Source: Cepaea hortensis (lineage: Eukaryota > Mollusca > Gastropoda > Stylommatophora > Helicidae). Taken from it: 64,000 nucleotides of DNA. The notes under the pieces were generated by a model. It worked only from the letters and a program-made list of their open reading frames with translations, made no database searches and had not been told where the DNA came from. The first letter of the stretch is position 1; each line of letters opens with the position of its first letter. Positions 23,271-36,200 of the stretch are shown here, piece by piece. Position numbers and translations under genes: made by a program. Where the stretch lies: positions 94,557,376 through 94,621,375 of the forward strand of contig OY992881.1 in the NCBI GenBank assembly GCA_963921405.1, written 5' to 3'.

Positions 23271-25125
23271 CATCCCCCATCCAACCTCACATCCTTCAGC
23301 CACCCACACATCCCGCAGCCACCCACACATCACCCACCCACCACACCTCCCCCACCCACCCACACATACCTCCACGCATTCACACAGACCCAGGCAAAAA
23401 TACATGCCGCCACCCACCCACTGATCCCCCACCCACACACATTTCCCCACCCATACACACATCCCCCACCCATCCCATAACCGACACGCACATACCCACC
23501 CACATATTCTGCACCACCACCCACACACCCGCAACCAAACAGCAAAACACACATCACAAACCACACACACATACCCCCGCCAACCCACACATCTCGCACC
23601 TATCCACACACACATCCCGCACCCTCACAATTTTCCCCACCCACCACACACACATCTGAAAACCTACTCCCACTCACTCACCCAATATCCGCCACCTGTC
23701 AACTACACATCCCCCACTTATACACACATCCCCACCCACAAACACATCTCCCCACCTGCCCACACATACCCCCCACCCATAAACACACAAAAACACACAC
23801 CACCCACCCACACACACCCCACCATCCACATATACATCACTACATACATCCGCCGCTCACACACATCTTCCCACAAACACACACTACCCCCACCAACACA
23901 CACATCTCTCACACACATTCATCCACTCGCGAATTCATTCATCAACCATTCTCACCAACACATCACCCACCCGCCCATCAACACATGCATCTCTGATCTA
24001 CCCTCCCATCCACACACACCCCAACCACCCAGCCAAACACACATCCCCATCGTCACATACATCCTTCATCCATCTGCACATCCCACACCTCCCCCACCTC
24101 TCACACATCTCCCCTCCCACACAAAACTCCACTCATAACACATTCCCCCCCCCCACACACATCCCCCACATGCATTCCCCATACACATCACCGCCCACAC
24201 ATCTCTCACCCACACACACATCTCCCCACCCACCCACACATCCCCCACCTACAAACATCCTCACCACCCACACATACATCCTCCACCCACTCACATTTAC
24301 CCCATCCACATTCACTCACACATAATGATATGCTTGCGCTCATCTCTCTCTCTCTCTCTCTCTCTCTTCCTATTTATTTTTCCTTCACGAACACAGGCAC
24401 ACTAACTCTCTCATTGTCTCACTCTTTCCCTCTCTCCCACTCACTATTTCTGTCTCTCATGCTTATATGCACTCACTCTCACACTCGCCCTCACTTACAC
24501 ACACACACACACACATACTCACATATTCACTCTAACTAAATCTCTCACTCACTCTCCCGCTTACACTCACTCTCTCTCTCTCTCTCTCTCTCTCTCGCTT
24601 ACTCACACTCACTCGTTCACTCTCTAAACAACACTAAATCACTCTCTTATTTACACACACAGACAAGCAAGCAGACACACACACTAACTCACTCTCACTC
24701 ATTCACTTTCTCATGCACTCTCTCACTCACCCACTCTCTCTCTCTCTCTTACACACTCACTCCCTCTCAGACTCACTCGCGTACATACAAGCATACCCAC
24801 AAATTCTTTCTCACTCACTCACGCTCCCTTACTCACTCACTCAGTCGCTGACTCTCTAACTCACACTCACTCACTCACTTTCTCACTCTATCACACAGAC
24901 AGGCAGACACACAACACACCCACTCTCTCAGATTCACTCATTCTCTCACTCAATCTCTCACACATACGTCCACACACACTCACTCACCTTTACACTCACT
25001 CAGGCACACGCGCATGCTTACTCTCTCACTCTGTTTCATACTAATTCTTCCACGCACACTCTTTCTCACTCACTTTCTCACCTACTCACTCTCTCACCTA
25101 CTCTCTCGCTCACACACATACAGTG
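23271..25125. repeat. CA/CCCA- and CTCA-rich low-complexity block
   Basis: About 1.85 kb in which the + strand is almost free of G. From 23271 to 24320 it is a degenerate CCCACACATCCCCCACC-type tract; from 24340 to 25125 it becomes CTCACT/CTCT-rich with pure CT runs at 24345-24366 and about 24571-24596. Open frames here are composition artefacts. No gene. Confidence 0.9.
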
Positions 25126-25129
25126 AAGA

Positions 25130-28032
25130 ATTATAATGAAAAAATGATGGTGAAAAAATATCAGTAGGTGACTTATGGAGGCATATAGTCGGTATGAAAT
25201 AAGTATTGAAAGAGTTTTCGGTTGAATGTGTAGGGACTCATTGGAGTTTTCAGATCTGGTGGAAGGCTATTCCACAAGTGAGAACCAGAATATGCGAAAC
25301 AAGTTTTGTATAAGTCCAATCTAGGCTTCGGACCTGTAATAAATTTAAGCGCTTACTGTTCATTGCATTAGATTGAATTAACGGTAGAAGATACTCTGGG
25401 GTATTTTCAGATATCATTTTATTCACTAATTTGGCTTTGTTAAAAAGGAAGAGCTTTCGAAGTGGTAGAAGTCTTAGATGGCTGTATAATTTATTACTTT
25501 CAACGTGTTTTATGCTAGAAACTAGACGTATAGCGCGGCTTTGAAGCAAACACAATCTTTTCATATTAGATTTAGAGCAACCATCCCAGACTGTGGAACA
25601 ATTATTGAGAGGTGATTGGATATAGGATGCATATAATATTTTTCGTGTGCTTTCATCCAAAAAGTGCTAAATTTTAGTAAGTTGGTAAACTTTTTGTGCT
25701 CTTCTCATGGTAAGGACGTGAACAGGAGAGCTCCAGTTTAAATGTCTGTCAATTAAAGGACCTAATGTTTTATGTTCATTTACATTAATTATAGGTAACG
25801 TGTCCACGTGGAGCTCGAGCGGTGTCCCAGTTATGGCTAGGGTCTGTAGATTTTGTCTGGTCGTTATTATCATGGATTTGGTTTTGTCGATGTTAATTAA
25901 CATGCGATTTTCATTGCTCCATCTACTAAGGTTGTCAAGTTCGTTTTGTAAAGAGCTCTCTAAGTCTTGACTAGTGTAAATAGTGCAGTCGTCCGCAAAT
26001 GGGTCACACAAAGTATTGAGGTATAAAGGAAGATCTTTAATATACACTGCAAAAAGCAGCGGACCTAGCATTGAGCCTTGAGGCACACCAATATTAAGTT
26101 GTGTGGGTCTTGATAGACAGTTATTGAAGGACAGTACTTGTTGTCTGTCAGATAAAAATGACGTAATTAGGTTCACTATATTGGTGCTAGTCTTCATTTG
26201 TTTTAATTTTCTAATTAAAATATCATGATCTACCATATCAAAGGCTTTTTAAAGTCTACAAATACTGCTCCAAAAATGTTGCCACTGTTGATACAAAGAT
26301 GCCATTTATAGGTCATTTTTGTAAGGGCATATGACAAGAATATTTAGGTCGAAATCCAGATTGACTGTCAATTATTAGATCGTTGTTAATTAAATGATGT
26401 AGTGTTATTTTATGCATGTGTTTTTCTAATGGCTTTGATACTTTCCAAAGAAGAATTCTATTACTGATTACTATTACTGAAGAATTCTATTACTGATACC
26501 ATCTAGGCCTTCTGAATTTCTTGCTTTGAGATTCGAGAGATATTTATATACTTCTGCAACAGACATCAAAGGAATCTCAGGGGGAATGATGACAGTGAAC
26601 TTAAATTAATACTGAGTCTGGTATTGAGGACTTCAGATTCTTCAGTAAGGAAATAGGTCTATAATTACCCAAGACACTATTATCAGTTGAGCCATTTTTA
26701 AGTAGAGGATACACTTTAGCAACTTTAAAGGCAGATGGAAAGTAGTTTTTGGACAGGCACTGGTTATATATGAACGTTAAAGACTCACTAATAATTGGTG
26801 CAGCACACCGAAGAATTCTATTACTGATACCATCTAGGTCTTCTGAATTTGTTGCTTTGAGATTCGAGAGATATTTATATACTTCTGCAACTGACATCAA
26901 AGGAATCTCAGGGGGAATGATGACAGTGAACTTAAATCATATACTGAGGCTGGTATTGAGGACTTTAGATTCTCTATTTCTGATTGAAAGAAGTAACTGA
27001 AATCCTCGCATGTTATAGAGTTTGGTATTGCTGACTCTGAAGCGTGTTTCTTGTTGGTTAGCGAGTTAATAGCCTTCCATATATTTGTGTTATTTGATTT
27101 ATCTATAATCAAATTTTTTTAAATGATCTTTCTTTATCCTACGAATTTCATATTTAACTTTATTTCTTAGTCTGCGTAATTGATAAAATCTTTATTTTTG
27201 TGTGTTGTGTCTCGTTCTCTCATGATTTCGAGAACTTCGCTAGTGACCCATGGGAATTTATGTTGATTTTTGACTCGAACTTCTTTGACTGTCACATGTT
27301 TATCAAATACATTGTAGACTGTCTTTGTCCAGTAAGCTAGTGCATCATCCGGATCTGGAAGTTGGTAAACATGTTCAAGGGCTGCATTTTTTAAGTCGTC
27401 TAAAAATTAATTTTGGTTGAGAGCTTTAAAATTTCTAAATTGTATGCTTAAATGTTTATTTTTAGGAGTTTTGAACCCAATTTTCGACCATGTACAACAT
27501 ATTGGGTAATGGTCACTAACTGCACTAACATATACAGAACATTCGGTAATATTAACTGGACAAGTAACATATATATGATCAATTATAGTTGAGGAGGTGT
27601 CTGTAACTCTTGTGGGACGATTTATTAGTTGTTTGAAATTGTAAGATAGAATGATGTACTCCCATGCCTGGTTGGATTTAGTAATATCTATGTTGAAGTC
27701 ACCTAGTATCATAACTTCTCTACCTGCTGTAAACCCCCTATCCATCATTGTAGTGAAACAGTCATACCAACTATACCCAGCACAAGGATTCCGATATAGG
27801 TATTCAATGAGAAACGGTTGCTGGCTGACTGGCTTCACCTCTAACCAAACACATTCTATCTCTTCTGTCTCGAGATCACTTCTACGGGAACAGTTGAGAG
27901 AACTGGAAATGTATACAGCAATACCTGTCTCTAATTTTTGATTTGCGTCTCTTCGAATTACTTTAAACCCCTTAAGAGAGATTTCAGAGTCGGTTATTTT
28001 GTCGTTGAGAGAGGAAAAAGAGAGGTATATAG
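25130..28032 (-). mobile_element. LINE-D, CR1/L2/Jockey-like non-LTR element, decayed
   Basis: On the minus strand, from 28032 down to about 25130, the order is endonuclease, linker, RT and C-terminal region. The 5' end is cut off at a (CT)n tract, so the N-terminus of the endonuclease is missing. The 3' end is followed by CT/CA low-complexity DNA. There is no RNase H. The IGVPQGSMLGPLLF and PFADDCTIY blocks fit the CR1/L2/Jockey type better than the RTE-like elements elsewhere in the window. Several frameshifts and an internal 342-bp duplication inactivate it. Confidence 0.85.
25250..26900 (-). pseudogene. LINE-D reverse transcriptase remnants
   Basis: Pieces in order along the minus strand: 26900-26601 (KATNSEDLDGISNRIL and FPSAFKVAKVYPLLK, RT blocks 1-2a, then NYRPISLL); 26236-25667 (MVDHDILIRKL, IGVPQGSMLGPLLF, the catalytic DPFADDCTIY, then RTKSMIITT-type thumb); and 25660-25250 (YIQSPLNNCSTVWDGCSK, then the C-terminal end near GIAFHQI). 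Frameshifts lie near 26240 and 25665. Part of the block between 26460 and 26980 is present twice. Not functional. Confidence 0.85.
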
Positions 28033-28042
28033 GTAGAGAGAG

Positions 28043-28119
<77 letters not shown>

Positions 28120-28141
28120 GAGAAGGAAACATCAGAAACAC
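27407..28141 (-). pseudogene. LINE-D endonuclease fragment
   Basis: The frame contains GIAVYISSSL, VMILGDFNIDI, TSSTIIDHIYV and VSDHYPICCTW, the core of an AP-type LINE endonuclease with its D-x-N and SDH motifs. The first 40 or so codons are translated CT repeat and do not belong to the domain; recognisable sequence starts at LNDKITDSEI. The frame ends at 27407 with a stop. The original protein continued into the RT linker, which is found in other frames downstream at 27380-27113. Confidence 0.8.
28033..28115. repeat. (AG)n microsatellite
   Basis: About 40 AG repeats with one GC interruption, at the 5'-truncated border of LINE-D. Confidence 0.98.
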
Positions 28142-28489
28142 GCAGCTCTGAGAACTTTGGAACCTCCTTGCTTGACGGATGGGTAGAAATTAGACAATAC
28201 TCCTAGCTTGGCTGATGTGTTGCAACCAGAAAACAAAACTAAAAAATACATAAAAACACAAGCAAACATAAACATGCAGACGGAATAATTAATCCATTTA
28301 AGACACATACACTTGGAAACTTAGTATGCGAAAGTGGGAAAGATAACTAAACAGCATAAGAATAGACACAGGCAATAATGTAAAAAAAAAATGATATCCA
28401 ATTGATTGGAGTCGAAGACTCGAGAATTTGTTATAAAACAAGTCTGAAATTAAAACACCATTTTCTAGACCTTTGGGTATGTTGTGTAT

Positions 28490-28680
28490 AAGGTGTTATC
28501 CCAATACACTTATAAACCAATGAGATCTTGATCGGTATGTGATAAATACCAAGCCAATTGCCCTTACGTCACTGAACAGTTAGTAAACACAAATTCCTCC
28601 CTCAATGGAGATTCGAATTGACAACAACTTGGCCGTCGGGAAAGGGTGCTAGCCACTGTTCCACTACGGATTCTGATAGA
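28490..28680 (-). mobile_element. possible tRNA-headed SINE (SINE-D)
   Basis: Read on the minus strand from about 28675, GTAGTGGAACAGTGGCTAGC resembles an A-box region, and GTCAATTCGAATCTCC resembles a B box about 30 bp downstream. A unique body follows to about 28490. This fits the head of a tRNA-derived SINE, but I see only one copy in the window and no clear target duplication. Confidence 0.4.
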
Positions 28681-29516
28681 ACAAGTATACAATAAACATT
28701 GTATCACTTTATGAGAGTATAGATCGTCAATAGTGACATGTCTGTTCCCCGGCTAAGTGGTGATATTTCTCTAAGGTTGATCTTGGCTAGCAAATTCAAA
28801 TAACAGATGTTTCTGTCAAGAAGGACGTCGAGGACGAGAAATGGGCATCTTGCTTCACACACAATGACATCTCTTTATGGGGCAGCTACTGGACACACAC
28901 ATGCCATTATCTTAAGGTATTTACTTTGTTTGTATATGTTTGTTGGGAAAGATTACGCCTTGTTATGGCGGATGTTTGATATTTTCAAGCATGAGATTCC
29001 GATAATGTTTAACTATCTACTGTTATTATGCCATTTTAATTATAGTTGGTTGTGTTGCGTTCTCATTTTTTTTAGGACAAGCTTTAATGTTATAATAATT
29101 GGGTGTGCAATTATGTTACGAAATATGAAATCATAATTAACTATTATGTCATTCGAACAGCGATGTGCAAATGACATCAGCATAACTTCTGGTTTTACAT
29201 CTACGGTAGAATAGATACTGGCAGTGTCTCCCTTGTCGGCTATTACAAGAGAAGGTAATATACATATTGAGAAACAAACCTACTGCCTTGTACGAAGACT
29301 GCACAGTCAAAGTCAAGGGAACGGGCACCCGAAGATATGTTCGTCGAAGTCAGATGCAATGGGATACAGGCTTGCCGAAACAAAGCAAAGTACTTAATTT
29401 TATGGTGACAACACCCGCGTTATTTTAGAGCTAATTGTACGGAGACGTCTTCAAGCTCAAAGGATTGCTGCTTTGTAAAATTATTAATAATAAAAATACT
29501 ACTACTAATAATAATA
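28681..29516. other. unassigned DNA upstream of the GPCR
   Basis: AT-rich, with a 109-codon frame at 28807-29136 that has hydrophobic stretches but no recognisable family motif. A 5' untranslated exon of the GPCR could lie here, but I cannot point to one. Confidence 0.35.
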
Positions 29517-29517
29517 C

Positions 29518-29600
29518 AAGAAGAAGAAGAAGAAGAAGAAGAAGAAGAAGAAGAAGAAGAAGAAGAAGAAGAAGAAGAAGAAGAAGAAGAAGAAGAAGAA
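29518..29600. repeat. (AAG)n microsatellite
   Basis: About 27 uninterrupted AAG repeats about 350 bp upstream of the GPCR start codon. Purine/pyrimidine strand asymmetry of this kind can form triplex DNA. It has the same repeat unit as the LINE-C tail, but no LINE-C sequence precedes it. Confidence 0.98.
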
Positions 29601-29946
29601 CTTATCCTTACATTAAAATAAGAACCGTTGCCGTCCCACCGACAAATGGCTGCGAGGTATCTCATCTCTATCAATGTCTGTCTCCTGTCATGAAACTTTC
29701 CAAAATTTGACTTCCAGTTTCCCCATCGTTCTTGCTCTCTCACTTGTATCCTTTGTCTTCATTATGCAGGTGTGCCTTCTGCCTTGTAGGGTTATTTTCA
29801 GCAAATTATTGTCTTTTCTTGCCAAAGATTGTTTAAGCCACAGAGTTAGAAATTATAATCGGTGTTAAAGTTAACAGAGCGCTTTATACTCTATTTATAT
29901 GTATGTCCTCTGCAGATTCAGTGTGTGAACTCTATGTATTGACTTG

Positions 29947-30145
29947 ATGGAACACCCAAACTCTACAAAAGTCTCTGTGAAATCTTTTGCTGGATTAGAC
30001 GAGTATACTACACAGATTTGCCTATGGATTATATACACTGTCATATGCCAGTCAGTAGAAGTTTTTGGCATCGTGACAAATGCCATCAATATAATTTGTT
30101 TCGTCAAACAAGGCCTTGGTGATCCCATCAATATTAGTCTGCTGG
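29947..30145 (+). CDS. GPCR exon 1: N-terminus and TM1
   Basis: Starts at ATG 29947, preceded in frame by a TTG. The exon encodes the extracellular N-terminus and TM1 (about residues 26-53), ending after the first base of codon 67. The donor is G|GTAAGAG. An acceptor-like CCTCTGCAG at 29907-29915 lies just upstream, so a 5' untranslated exon may precede this one. Confidence 0.82.
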
Positions 30146-30187
30146 GTAAGAGAGCTAAATAATTAAATGGGTATTCATGCCGTCCTT

Positions 30188-30281
<94 letters not shown>

Positions 30282-33200
30282 ACATCATCACCACCACCAT
30301 GTGCCACACAGTTAAGCGTAATCTGTCATGGTTTGTATTTTTGCATCATCAACAACAGCGAGAGTTGTTTTAATCGTGGGGGATATGTTATGACAAATCA
30401 GCCAATTTAAATTCAAAGATAACAAATTTACCAACGACAAAACTTGAAAACATTATCACCATCATCATGTGCCATGTCGATTAGCGTGAGAGGTCATGTT
30501 TCGCGATCTCACATGATCACCATCGTCATGGATTAGCTATGTGTTCTTCTATCATGACCATGCCATGTGGCCAAGTCATCGATATATTTACTTATATGCC
30601 TTCCCTTGTTCTGTCCCCGTCAATCTTGCCAGTTGTTACCAAGTTCTTTAGTTTATTTCTTGTCATAATGTTCCATAAAGAAATTTTACCTGTCTACGTC
30701 GAATTTTTCTAATCAGTTTACGGTTTTCACTTGCTTCTGGTAAGACTTGCCCATTGATTTTTCTGTCTGTCCATGGTATTCTTTGCATTTTCTTTATAAA
30801 CCACATGTCCACAGCTATTAGATGTTTTATCAGCTTGACTGCTCATTGTCCATGCTTCACATCTATACAAAAGTAAAGGCTCTATGTAGTACGTCAACAC
30901 TCTTTTTCTCGTAGCAATTGACATAATTTTTATTGGTCGGTATGCTTTTCATGTAGCAAAAGGCTACCTTCGCCATGGCGATTCTTGTTCTAATCTCTTA
31001 AAGGCATCTTCCATCAGATGTTATTACTACTTAGATTTAAATGTACCCATTCACTTGTTTAAGAATATTCCCATTTACTTGTATATATTACATTGTCGTA
31101 TTTCATTCTTCCTGGTGACGACCATAATCTGTGTCCTCTTACAATTTATTTCTAACCCTTGTTGTTCACTGTGTGCAACAACCAAATCATTAAAATGTTG
31201 CAGATCCTCCCCATTGTCTGCAAACAATACTGTATCATCTGTTTATCTAATATTATTGATGTTTCTTCCTCCAATTATGATTCCTTTTATATCTTGTACA
31301 TTTCTCAAAATATGTTCACTGTACAGGGAAATACGGATCTGGAGACATTATACATACCTGTTTTACACCTCTCTTAATAGGCAGATATTGATCTACTTCA
31401 TTATCAATCTTTATGGCAGCTTGTTGTTTCCATTATATGTTTGTTACAAGTCTAATGTCTTTCCCATCAATTTGTAGATCTGCAGGTATCTCTATCATGT
31501 TTACAAGTCTGACTTTATCGAAAGCATTTGTGTAGTCAGTAAAGCAAAGATGTAGATTTGTTTACTTCTATAGTGTGTTCAGTTTCTCTTCTCAGCATAT
31601 AAACAGCATTTACTGTACCCTTGCCTACTACAAACCCACATCGTTTTTCTCATATTTCATGTTGTATATTCTTCTTAACTCTTTGCATAATAATTCTTAA
31701 CAAAATCTTCGTTATGTGACTCATTATACTATTTGTACGATGTTGATCAGATTCCAAGGCTCCTGATTTCTTTGGGATTGCAATAAATACAGAATTACAT
31801 AATTCAGGAGATATATCTCCAGTATCATGTATTGTTTTTAGTAGTCTGGTGACTTGATCTAATCCATATTCATGTAATGCATTAATTATTTCTGTTGTGA
31901 TGTTGTCTGAACCGGGGGTCTTGCCAGTTGTTATATGGTTAAGAACACTCAGAAAACAACACTCAATCTTTTGTGTTGAGAAATTGAGAACACTCAATCT
32001 TTTGTTTTAAGCAGCCTGTTCTTTTATTAGTAAGTTCCTGAATTCATTTGTGCATTAATGTGGTATTTGTACTGTTGTGTTTTTTTTTTTCAATTTCTGT
32101 GCACGTTGTTTCAAGCCATGCTTCTGTTTCCTTCTTAAATAATTATTTTCTGACTTTTCTGCGGATTTTTTCATATTTGGCAGGATTATTTTTGTTGTGT
32201 CTTCTTGTTTCCATTAGTTGTAAAAATGTCTTCTGTCATCCATATCTTACGACCCACTTTCTTCAACATTTCCCATTGATCATCCACATCTTGAAATAGG
32301 ATCTCTAGATCAGACAATATATCAAATCTGTAAAACACCAGTACACAAGTTAAATTAAAATTTTGAGGATACGCATCTTTCGTGTGGCGACATATGGGCG
32401 TGCGTAATAGAAGTTTCGCAATCACTAAAAAAATGTTTTGCCTATCCTTTACAGGACATCGCTGTCAACATCAGCATCTTTCAGCTGATTGTTGATTTCA
32501 TGGCAAGATTACGCTCAGTAGTTTGCCATTGCTTTCTGAGCGATCGGCTTCATACTCTCATTAGTCACTGGCGCGACTCGAACCGCTTCCAATTCTCGTT
32601 TGCTCACGTCATCCACGAGAGTATTCGGGGTTACGGAGAAAGCTGCTAACCCCTCGACCAGGGAGACCGGATAATCACTAAACAAGAAAGTTAATTCATG
32701 TGTGTTCAAATACTGAAGAAGAAACTCTTAGAATAACTTGGAACGAAACGTAGAGATATACTGAAATTCTACAAGATCTGAACATCGAAGAAAACTGGCT
32801 CATGAATAGAATGCCGTGCCTCGGAAACTGTATTATTTTAGTCATATTAACCACGTTACAGTGGTTAGGAAATAACAGTCATGGAAGGCGTGGTTCTTGC
32901 TTGGCAGAAGAGGCTGGGTTCGACTAACAAACAGATGGACACTGGTCATTGCAGACACCTTAGACATGAGGGTACTTGAAGCAACACACATGGCAAGTGA
33001 CTGAAAGGATTTGACATGAGGGTGCTTGAGGTAACACAAATGGCAAGTGACTAAGAAGCTTTGACACGATGGTGTATTAGGAAACACAAATGGCAAGTTA
33101 TTGAGAGGGTTTGGCATAAGGGTGCATGAGGAGGCACACATGGAAAGTCTGAGAGTCGTTTCAACAAGCTGTGATGCGAGCGACGCTCTGCAATGGATCT

Positions 33201-36200
33201 GCTACATGATGTTTTTTCATAATAAGAAGAAATGACAACACAGTTATTTTGTATACATCTGTAGGTCTGGCAGTGTCTGACCTGGGGTGTCTCACGACTC
33301 TGATCTGGATAAATATTACTTTTACCCCAGCGTTCGGTAAAGCTGACCTACCGTTCGAGGCTATAGACGTCTTCTACCTGGTTGCTGCAATGCCGCATGC
33401 AACTTTCAGCCGGATCACAAGTTGGATCACTGCTATGATCACACTTGAAAGATGTCTGTGTATCATTGCTCCGTTTAAGGTTGGTAGTTATATAAGTAAA
33501 GTAGCAAATATGCTACTTGTTCAACTCTTAGATTGTATTGGGTATACGTTGTTAAACCCATATTCTTAAAGGCCAAACGTATTTGATGGGTAATGTCGTG
33601 AATATATTTTCTTTCCAGAACTTTTCCTGATATCAAAACTGGGTGGGGCTGAGAGCCTTCTCCCAGTCTAGATAGATGAGGAGCGTAACCTGCGAGTGAA
33701 TCGGTAGCGGTTCCCACCGCGTTGGTAACTTACGGGGTATGTAAGCCGTTCGCTCAGAAAGCAATGGCAAACTACTGGGCGTAATCTTGCCAAGAAATCA
33801 ATAATCAGCTGAAAGATGCTGGGGTTGACAGCGATGTCCTGTAAAGGATATGCGGAAAAAAAGTATTGTATTATGTGCCTTCGGACATAATATCCAAAGG
33901 TACACGACACAGACTATACAAATAAACAACGAAGTATTTATTCAACTTATGGTTTTATTCACTACATTGTTTTGTATATTAGAGCATAATAAATATTGCA
34001 TGGGGCCTCTAGTATAGAGAGTTATGTGTTCGAATTCACATCGAAGCAGGATTTGAAATTGACTCGGGCTTCCAAGTTTACGCAGCCTTAACATGTCTTT
34101 GAAGCAAAATCGACTGGTGCGATATTGACCCATCACTCCTGGAGTAACAATTAGGCTGTACAAATGAGGGGCTAGGAGCATATGACTGGCCCTTTACTTA
34201 TTACTTATTTAGCGGATCTTCCTGTTCAGTTATATTTTAATTCAACGGTAGCATTTGTTAAATGTGCGTTATAATTCAGTAAACATATGTCAGCATTGTG
34301 ATATTTGAGGTTTCCTTTTTTGTTACTTATTCCGTGGGCGCTACTGTATGAAATATATGTTTTTTTTTATTTTTTATATCTCACAGATGTTCTTTTGTCT
34401 CTGCCTCTCTTATCTCCTTGGCCGCCCGGCATCGTTATGTTGTTGGCGTTCTTATACAGCAGGAGTTCTTATGCAACTGGCATTCTTGTACAACCGGCAT
34501 TCTCTTTCAGCTGCCTTTCTTCCACGCCTGGCCATCTTTTCCTGTTGTTTGTCTTATTCTTTCAACGTTCTTGGTTTGCTGACTTTAGTGTTCTGCTGTT
34601 CAAGCACAGATAGCAAAATCAGAACAGCAAACATAATTAAAAATCCACATGGTTAGTGTCATAGCACTCCCTGGGGTGAGGGGAACCTGCTATCACACTT
34701 TAACAACGGGATACCTTTTGCCCTGGGACATAGGTGACCTCAGTCCACAAACCCCGTCGACCCTTGGAACCCTATCTCCCTCACTCTCAACCAAGGGACG
34801 TTACCCCTTTCAAACTTCGTCCTGAACTCATGACGCAACTCTGGCAGCTAACTATGTTAACAATATGGTGTATTATACAAGATGAATGGATGAATGAGAA
34901 TGATAATGATTCCGAGATAGACCTGGCAGTATCTATGCGAGATAAGACGTGGCAAGGATCGAGTAGCCTCCTGGAGGAAGTGTCATCATCGTCAGGGCCT
35001 CAAGTCACACTCTTGGGTAAGTCAGACACGCTCACCAAGTCTCTCAAGTCTCCCTCCAGGTATAGGTTTCTCCACTTGGATAGGATGGCTGGCGAGTTGA
35101 CTCACTGGTACTTGGGACCTTCGGTGGATGACGTCCCTGAAGTCTGGATCACCTTAGAGTAGGGATAAAGACTGTCTCTCGGAAGCTGAGGAACTAGAAC
35201 ACTCCTCCGAAGCGTCTGAAAAAGTCTGATGGTACTGCGGGTATAGCAAGAGGATGATCTCTCACTCAATGGTAGTAGCAGTCCTAACTGTCTATGCAAC
35301 CCGCGCAGATCCTCTGACTCATAGCGCAGATATCACAGCACAGATACCTCTCCCGCTGAAACGTGTCACGTTAGATAGAGTTCAAAACAGACACAAGTTC
35401 TTCCACAATATCAGGCACCACAGGGTACGGGGCACTTGGTAGCGGAGACATCAGCATTATTTGGCATGCAGGCAGTCAGTCAGGGTCACAACCTGGACAC
35501 TAACAACAATCAGATACTTGCCCAGCTGTAGTAACGAACAAGGCGATATGGTGCTGTCCTGACACATAACCTGGGCTTTCAGACGTGGAGTGGGCGAGGC
35601 GTTAGCTGGAGCCCATCCTGAGACGTACTCTCGATTGTAAGTACTGCTCGCGGAGGTAGTGGACTTCCAAGCTGTTCACACCGGCTATCGCCCTAGTCCG
35701 GATCACTGGACTCGTCCCCAGATCATGGCTCTGCTCTCAACAAGATAGAATCTGTGGAGGATAACACTCAGTGAGAGCACCATGAATCAGACTTACCCAC
35801 AGCAGATACACTTAAGTCCCCATTACTCAGACATGTGGACCCTTCCCATAAGGGCCGCACTCCTTCACTGGCTGCTCCAATGGTCGAGGACAGACTGGAC
35901 CTAGAACCAAAGTGGCAGCTGTCCACCTACATTCTCTTTCTCAGACGAACGTAGGACTGGGTCAAGGTTGGTGTCGGAGATATGGGTCTCTGCTGAAACA
36001 TAGCTAGACAACACATGTGGTTAGTGAGTTAGTTGTACTTAAAGATAGAAGCACCCTTAAGGAGGGCTAATGGCAGTACTCCCTCACCTCCTTCCTGTTA
36101 TCCGCCAACGCTGATGTCGTACCAGGCCGTAGGCACAATCCAATAACTCCAAATAAATATACAGGGTGATCCCCCTGTAGCAGAAATCCACACCCCGTTC

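Larger units (their letters stand above)
30146..33264 (+). other. GPCR intron 1
   Basis: A 3.1-kb intron from GTAAGAG to TACATCTGTAG. It contains an ATC microsatellite, an antisense LINE-B copy, SINE-A copy 3 and Repeat-X copy 2. The phase-1 junction restores Gly67. Confidence 0.8.

Noticed and set aside
23220..23615. 131-codon Cys/Gly/Trp-rich minus-strand ORF, superficially like a cysteine-rich peptide
   Set aside because: It is the translation of the CCCACACA low-complexity tract; residue composition follows from the repeat.
29420..29743. Poly-Ser and poly-Arg frames upstream of the GPCR
   Set aside because: Translation of the AAG microsatellite.
34734..35162. 142-codon ORF, present identically at 40630-41058
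   Set aside because: It lies in both LTRs, antisense to the element, and shows no motif. The duplication is explained by LTR identity, not by gene conservation.
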